The notes under the pieces: generated by a model | Database searches by the model: none | What the model saw: only the letters and a program-made list of their open reading frames with translations | Told to the model about the DNA's origin: nothing | In this document: positions 5,594 through 9,577 of the stretch, piece after piece | Layout: each line of letters begins with the position of its first letter | Numbering within the stretch: the first letter of the stretch is position 1 | Program-made: the position numbers and the translations under genes | Assembly (NCBI GenBank): GCA_949450265.1 | Contig: CASTMW010000058.1 | Span: 1-9,577 of the forward strand | DNA from: an uncultured Eggerthellaceae bacterium | GTDB lineage: Bacteria; Actinomycetota; Coriobacteriia; Coriobacteriales; Eggerthellaceae | DNA: 9,577 bases | Direction of reading: 5' to 3'

Positions 5594-6529
5594 GTGAACA
5601 TCGTGGACGTGAAGAACCTGGTGAAGCGCTACGGGACGACGCTCGCCTTGGACCATTTCAACATGGAGATCGCCCCTGGCGAGGTATTCGGGCTTCTGGG
5701 CCCCAACGGCAGCGGCAAGACCACAGCCATCAACTGCATCCTGCAACTGCTCACCTACGACAAGGGCAGCATCGAGCTGTTCGGCGAGAAAATGAGTCCC
5801 ACGCGCTACGATTTGAAGCGGTGCATCGGCGTGGTGCCCCAGAATGTGGCCGTGTTCGAAGAGCTGACGGTACGCGAGAACATCGACTACTTCTGTGGCT
5901 TGTACATCAGCGATGCTGCCGAGCGGCGCGCCTGCGTGAACGACGCCATCGAGTTCGTGGGCCTACAAGACTATGTGAAGCATCGGCCGAAGAAGCTCTC
6001 GGGCGGCCTGCTGCGACGCCTGAACATCGCCTGCGGCATCGCGCATAAGCCAGAGCTTGCCTTCTTCGACGAACCCACGGTGGCGGTGGACCCGCAGAGC
6101 CGCGCTTCCATCCTGCAAGGCATCACCGCGATGAGCGAGCGTGGTACCACCGTGGTCTATACCAGCCATTATATGGAAGAGGTCGAAGAAATCTGCAGCC
6201 GCATCATGATCATGGACAAGGGGCGCACGCTGGCCATCGGCACGAATGCGCAGCTGAAGATCATGACCGGCATCGGCGAGCGCATCGAAGTTGATGTACT
6301 GGAGCTGCCCGAAGCTGCTCGCGCCAAAGTGCAAGGGCTCGATTGCGTGCAGAGCGCAGACTACGACGGGCACGTGCTGCGCATCACCTGCGGAAACGGA
6401 CAGCACAATGTGTCCGATGTGCTGGGCATCCTGCGCACCTTCGACGTGACGCCCGGCCGTATCTGGGCCGAACCGCCCACCTTGAACGACGTGTTCCTTG
6501 AGATCACCGGCCGCGACCTGCGCGATTAG
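5594..6529 (+). CDS. ABC transporter ATP-binding protein (ABC-2 exporter, DrrA/CcmA-like)
   Basis: 311 residues with one complete nucleotide-binding domain and a C-terminal extension. Seen: Walker A GPNGSGKTT at 36-44, Q-loop VVPQN with Q83, signature LSGGLLRRL at 135-143, Walker B LAFFDEP with D159/E160, D-loop segment TVAVDPQSR (the usual Gly before VDP is Ala), and switch His H192 in YTSHYMEE. The C-terminal part (about 225-311), ending PTLNDVFLEITGRDLRD, is the form common in antibiotic or lipid exporters of the ABC-2 type. Start is GTG 5594, seven bases after AAGGAGG (5580-5586). The first permease begins 3 bp after its stop, so the three genes form one operon. It should power export by the two permeases downstream; substrate unknown. 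Drug or peptide resistance is a common role for this family, but here only an inference. Confidence 0.93.
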   Translation: MNIVDVKNLVKRYGTTLALDHFNMEIAPGEVFGLLGPNGSGKTTAINCILQLLTYDKGSIELFGEKMSPTRYDLKRCIGVVPQNVAVFEELTVRENIDYFCGLYISDAAERRACVNDAIEFVGLQDYVKHRPKKLSGGLLRRLNIACGIAHKPELAFFDEPTVAVDPQSRASILQGITAMSERGTTVVYTSHYMEEVEEICSRIMIMDKGRTLAIGTNAQLKIMTGIGERIEVDVLELPEAARAKVQGLDCVQSADYDGHVLRITCGNGQHNVSDVLGILRTFDVTPGRIWAEPPTLNDVFLEITGRDLRD

Positions 6530-6532
6530 GCG

Positions 6533-7732
6533 GTGAGGACCATGTGGAACACCTTCAAGTACACGTTGCTCTGGCTGGTGCGCAGCCCTGGCATCATGGT
6601 GTGGTCGCTTCTGTTCCCGCTCGTGCTCACAAGTGTGTTCATCGCGATGTTCGGACCGCTTGACGATATGGCGCAGCTGGAACCTATGCGCGTGGTGGTC
6701 GTAGAGCCGGATGATTCCGTGGAAGGGCAGGCATTCAAGGCATTCATCGATGCGACGAGCGAAGGGGACGACCTGCTGCTCGATCCCACCTTCGTTGCTA
6801 CAGCCGACGAGGCCGCCGACCTCGTGCGTAAGAATGCGGATACCGATGACCCCTATATCGGGTACGTGACGCTAGAGCAAGGCAAGCCGCACGCATATGT
6901 GGTCGGCGAGATCTCGATGGGCGGGCTGGAGAATCTGAAATGCTCCATCCTTGCGCTGATGCTGGACGAGTACACCGCACGCGCATACCTTGCCGAAGAG
7001 CTGGTGAGCGCCGACCCGGCGGCCTTGGCCGATCCGACCGTGATGAAAGCGCTGTTCGAGCCGATGGAGGCGACCGTACAGATGCAGGTGACCGAAGGCC
7101 AGCCCAAGGAATCCACGCGATTCTACTTCGCGCTCTTGGGCATGGCGGCGCTGTTCGGCGGCGGCGTAGGGTTGGCTGCCTGCCAGCGCCTCAAGGGGAA
7201 CACTTCGGCGCTGGGCGCTCGCCGCACCATCGGTGCCACTAGCCACGCCCGCGCGGTAGCCGCGACCCTTGCTGCATCGTGGCTGCTCTCGTTCGCCTGT
7301 CTGGCCGTTGCCTTCGCCTACATGGAGATAGCCGGTGGGGTCAGCTTCGCCGGGCATGAGGGTGCTTGCCTTGTCGTCGTGGCGGCGGCATCGCTGGTGG
7401 CCACCGCCCTTGGTTGCGCGCTGTCGGCCATCCCGCATCTACCCGAAGAGGGCAAGAATGGCATCCTGACCGGCGTGGTGTGCTTCGCAAGCCTGTTCGC
7501 AGGCCTGTATGGGCAACCCACCATGGAACTTGCCGACACCATCTCGGCGACGTTCCCTGCTGCCGATATCATCAACCCCGCTACCCAGATATCGCAGGCG
7601 TTCTACAGCATCATGTACTACGACACCGCAGGGCCGCTCGCGGAGCATCTTGGCATCCTGTGCGTGATGGCCATCTTGCTCTTCTTGGTGTCGGCCAGCT
7701 CATTAAGGAGGCAACGCTATGCGAGTGTTTAA
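6533..7732 (+). CDS. ABC-2 type permease, first subunit
   Basis: 399 residues. The N-terminus MRTMWNTFKYTLLWLVRSP is followed by one membrane helix (about 20-40), then a soluble stretch facing outside (about 42-190) with a run of acidic residues, then about five more helices (near 196-212, 235-262, 275-295, 315-335, 378-392) and a basic tail, SLRRQRYASV. This is the layout of ABC-2 exporter permeases with a large loop after helix 1. Start: GTG 6533 gives the family-like M-R-x-M-W-N-T-F-K-Y-T beginning; ATG 6542, three bases after GAGG, is a real alternative and would drop three residues. It begins 3 bp after the ATPase stop and overlaps the next permease by 14 bp. Together with that subunit it should form the membrane channel as a heterodimer. 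Confidence 0.88.
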   Translation: MRTMWNTFKYTLLWLVRSPGIMVWSLLFPLVLTSVFIAMFGPLDDMAQLEPMRVVVVEPDDSVEGQAFKAFIDATSEGDDLLLDPTFVATADEAADLVRKNADTDDPYIGYVTLEQGKPHAYVVGEISMGGLENLKCSILALMLDEYTARAYLAEELVSADPAALADPTVMKALFEPMEATVQMQVTEGQPKESTRFYFALLGMAALFGGGVGLAACQRLKGNTSALGARRTIGATSHARAVAATLAASWLLSFACLAVAFAYMEIAGGVSFAGHEGACLVVVAAASLVATALGCALSAIPHLPEEGKNGILTGVVCFASLFAGLYGQPTMELADTISATFPAADIINPATQISQAFYSIMYYDTAGPLAEHLGILCVMAILLFLVSASSLRRQRYASV

Positions 7733-8948
7733 ATGCGCTCTGCGCGTCATGCGCGCGCATCTGATATTTCCGCTCGTCTATATCGTGGGTTTGAGTTTCA
7801 TGGGCCTCTTCATGGCTATGTCGTTCAGCTTCGGGCAGGCAGACGAGCAATTCCAGCCCGCACGTGGGGAATACGCCGTGGTAGACCGCGATGCAAGCGC
7901 CGTGTCGCAGGGCATGATCGATGCGCTCAGCGCCGTGGGCGACAAGGTGGAAGTGGCCGACGATCGCCGAGCTTTCCAAGACGCCGTGGCGAAGGGAGCC
8001 GTGGATTACCTGCTCGTCGTGCCGGAAGGCTATGGCGACGCGTTCGCGGCCGCAGCGCGCGAGGGCACCGATGCGCCTTCTCTAGACGTAGTGTTCAGCT
8101 ACTATTCCGCGGAAGGGGCCTACTTGGACGAAGCCGTGGGAAGCTATCTGAGCGCCGTACGCACCATATTGGCCGCGCATCCAACAGCAACGCTCGAAGA
8201 AGCAGTCGATGATGCGCTGGATGCGGTCGGGCATACTGCACAGACGACCATCCTCACAACCGATGCGGGCATGACCGAGGCCGATCGCTTCCTGTTCTAC
8301 CTGCAATGGAGTACCTACACGCTGTTCGCGGGCATCACGGTGTGCATCGGCGTGCTGACGGCCACCATGGGCCGCACGGACGTGCGCAGGCGCAGTTTGA
8401 CCTCGCCTTTGCCGTTCATCTCCTACAACCTGCAGATGGGGCTCGCATGCCTGGTCGTCACCGCGTTCGCGTGGCTGTGGACGTTCGCCATCGGGGCTAT
8501 AGCCTTTCCCCAAGCGATGACTAGCATGACCGTGGCGGGCGTCACGTGGTGCGCACTGAGCATGTTCGCATTCTGCCTCATCCCGCTGGCGATCGGATTC
8601 TTGCTGGGGCAGCTGAGCGCCTCCATCACTGTATCCAATGCGGTCGGGAACATCTGCGGCATGGTGATATCGTTCCTTGGCGGTGCTTGGGTCCCGCTGG
8701 ACATCATGTCGCCAGCGGTGCTGCAAGTGGCGCAGCTCATGCCAGGCTATTGGTACAACAAGGCGTGCGGTCTGGCGGCACATTTGAACAGCGTGCCAAC
8801 GCTCGATGCCATCGTGCCCATCCTGCAGAGCATGGGCGTGCTGCTCCTGTTCACCGCCGTGGTATTGGTCATAGCGCTCTTGGTAGCCCGGATGCGCACG
8901 CAAACCTCCACCGCCGGGGGCAACGCTGCCGCGCACACGGCGCTCTGA
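7719..8948 (+). CDS. ABC-2 type permease, second subunit
   Basis: 409 residues with the same plan as the upstream permease: one N-terminal helix (about 14-37, with FPLVYIVGLSFMGLFMAMSF), a large external region (about 40-190), and then a bundle of about five helices (near 195-217, 237-262, 270-293, 303-325, 365-390). It contains the SP-P-F-SY-L-M-type segment RRRSLTSPLPFISYNLQ before helix 3 and LGGAWVPLDIMSPAVLQVAQLMPGYWY, both typical of ABC-2 permeases of this type (the second reads like the family's GGxxxP-x-ΦSP-x-Φ-P-xYW-x-N end region). ATG 7719 follows AAGGAGG (7705-7711) by seven bases and lies inside the end of the first permease gene, a 14 bp overlap pointing to coupled translation and a fixed subunit ratio. 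Its alanine-rich tail ends just before the convergent thiN gene. Confidence 0.88.
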   Translation: MRVFKCALRVMRAHLIFPLVYIVGLSFMGLFMAMSFSFGQADEQFQPARGEYAVVDRDASAVSQGMIDALSAVGDKVEVADDRRAFQDAVAKGAVDYLLVVPEGYGDAFAAAAREGTDAPSLDVVFSYYSAEGAYLDEAVGSYLSAVRTILAAHPTATLEEAVDDALDAVGHTAQTTILTTDAGMTEADRFLFYLQWSTYTLFAGITVCIGVLTATMGRTDVRRRSLTSPLPFISYNLQMGLACLVVTAFAWLWTFAIGAIAFPQAMTSMTVAGVTWCALSMFAFCLIPLAIGFLLGQLSASITVSNAVGNICGMVISFLGGAWVPLDIMSPAVLQVAQLMPGYWYNKACGLAAHLNSVPTLDAIVPILQSMGVLLLFTAVVLVIALLVARMRTQTSTAGGNAAAHTAL

Positions 8949-8992
8949 TCGCACTGATCTTGGAGACGGGCAGGTTGGCGCCGCCCGATCGC
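8949..8992. terminator. Weak candidate terminator between convergent genes
   Basis: The 44 bp between the exporter operon and thiN contain CGGGC (8967-8971) and GCCCG (8983-8987), which can pair around an 11-base loop that holds the palindrome GGCGCC. No T-tract follows on either strand, so this is a guess based on position and a short GC stem. Confidence 0.25.
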
Positions 8993-9577
8993 CTACCAAA
9001 GCGGCAGGAATACCGCCAACGTGCCCTCTTCCACGCCGACCATGGCCGCCTCTCCCTTGAACTCGTTCGACAGTCCTAGCGTGGTGCGGTTCGTCAGCGT
9101 GTGATCCTCGAGCTCCCATTCCAGCCCGCGCTCGAAGACGCCTCGGCATTCGTCGTTCATCGCGAAGATGGACAGCGTGCCGCTCTCGCATGCGGGCATC
9201 TCCAGCACATCAGGACCCACCAAGAACGTCAGCTGAGCGTCGTCACCGATGACCACCACGTTCACGCCCTTCTCGGCATAGAGCGCGCAGAGTTGCAGGT
9301 TCGCCAAGGTGTGGTCCATGCGACCGCCGAGCGCGCCGAACACGTAGAAGGCATCGAAGCGCTGGGCCTTCGCACGCATCATGGCCAGCTCCATGTCGGA
9401 TTCGTCCTTGTGGGCCGACTTTCGCACCACGCGCAGGCCTCGCGGCACATAGCCCAGCGAATCGAAATCGCCGATGGCCATATCGGCCTTGCGCCCGATG
9501 GCTTCCAGATGCGCGAAGCCGCCGTCGATAGCCATCACATAGTCGAACAGGCCACTGCTATCCATAGCCTGGAAATA
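8993..9577 (-). CDS. thiN: Thiamine pyrophosphokinase (N-terminus outside the window)
   Basis: Transfers diphosphate from ATP to thiamine, giving TPP in one step; cytoplasmic. 194 codons are visible and the frame stays open to the window edge; an internal ATG at 9565 is not the real start, since four more codons (Y-F-Q-A) precede it and family members have a strand and loop before this point. Seen in order: AIDGGFAHL (the family's A-x-D-GG), ADMAIGDFDSLG (metal/nucleotide site with two Asp), KDESDMELAM, FGALGGRMDHTLANLQL (highly conserved G-x-x-G-G-R-x-D-H), and near the end LTNRTTLGLSNEF, the usual thiamine-side loop. It ends FLPLW. About 20 residues are probably missing. Family identity is clear; a bacterium with both ThiC/ThiD and this enzyme can probably salvage thiamine. 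Convergent with the ABC exporter, 44 bp apart; no riboswitch is visible for it because its leader is outside the window. Confidence 0.93.
   Translation of the reverse strand, partial: YFQAMDSSGLFDYVMAIDGGFAHLEAIGRKADMAIGDFDSLGYVPRGLRVVRKSAHKDESDMELAMMRAKAQRFDAFYVFGALGGRMDHTLANLQLCALYAEKGVNVVVIGDDAQLTFLVGPDVLEMPACESGTLSIFAMNDECRGVFERGLEWELEDHTLTNRTTLGLSNEFKGEAAMVGVEEGTLAVFLPLW

Noticed and set aside
6139..6172. Palindromic-looking GGTACCACC/GGTGGTA runs inside the ATPase gene
   Set aside because: They are codon-level coincidences within conserved coding sequence (TTVVYTSHY) with no link to a gene end.
1..9577. Search for CRISPR arrays, insertion sequences, tRNA or rRNA genes and attachment sites
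   Set aside because: No regularly spaced repeats, transposase motifs, terminal inverted repeats or tRNA-like cloverleaf were found by eye.

Overview
The window carries 9 genes of GC-rich bacterial DNA, two of them cut by the window edges, with no RNA gene of the tRNA or rRNA type, no insertion sequence and no CRISPR array. Strong purine-rich Shine-Dalgarno sites, tight gene spacing, a short-form ThiC, and a membrane-anchored LuxR-type regulator beside an ABC-2 exporter suggest a high-GC Gram-positive. The class Coriobacteriia (Eggerthella/Slackia-like) is my best guess, inferred from gene style and not from a database search.

Region 1 (1-4720, minus strand) is one apparent operon: a TPP riboswitch, then thiC (HMP-phosphate synthase), an isochorismatase-like cysteine hydrolase, thiD (HMP-P kinase), pntA and the start of pntB (proton-translocating NAD(P) transhydrogenase). 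Gaps are 51, -4, 16 and -4 bp, so the transhydrogenase seems to lie under the same TPP-responsive leader as the thiamine pyrimidine pathway. The riboswitch aptamer runs into the thiC Shine-Dalgarno, which points to direct hiding of the ribosome site when TPP is bound.

Region 2 (4739-8948) is a regulator and transporter cassette. A membrane LuxR-type regulator on the minus strand has a TATAAT box placed so that its transcript would start at the ATG, i.e. leaderless. Divergently, on the plus strand, lie an ABC ATPase and two ABC-2 permeases that are translationally coupled (3 bp gap, then a 14 bp overlap). The 147-bp divergent intergenic region holds a candidate operator. The regulator most likely controls the exporter; the substrate cannot be told from sequence.

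Region 3 (8993-9577, minus strand) is thiamine pyrophosphokinase, lacking its N-terminus at the window edge and convergent with the transporter. Thiamine genes therefore flank the cassette on both sides.

No gene-free stretch exceeds 300 bp. The features most worth following are the TPP-switched operon that includes pntAB and a cysteine hydrolase, the SD-overlapping riboswitch, and the regulator that joins a kinase-like membrane part to a NarL/LuxR-type DNA-binding domain with no receiver domain.
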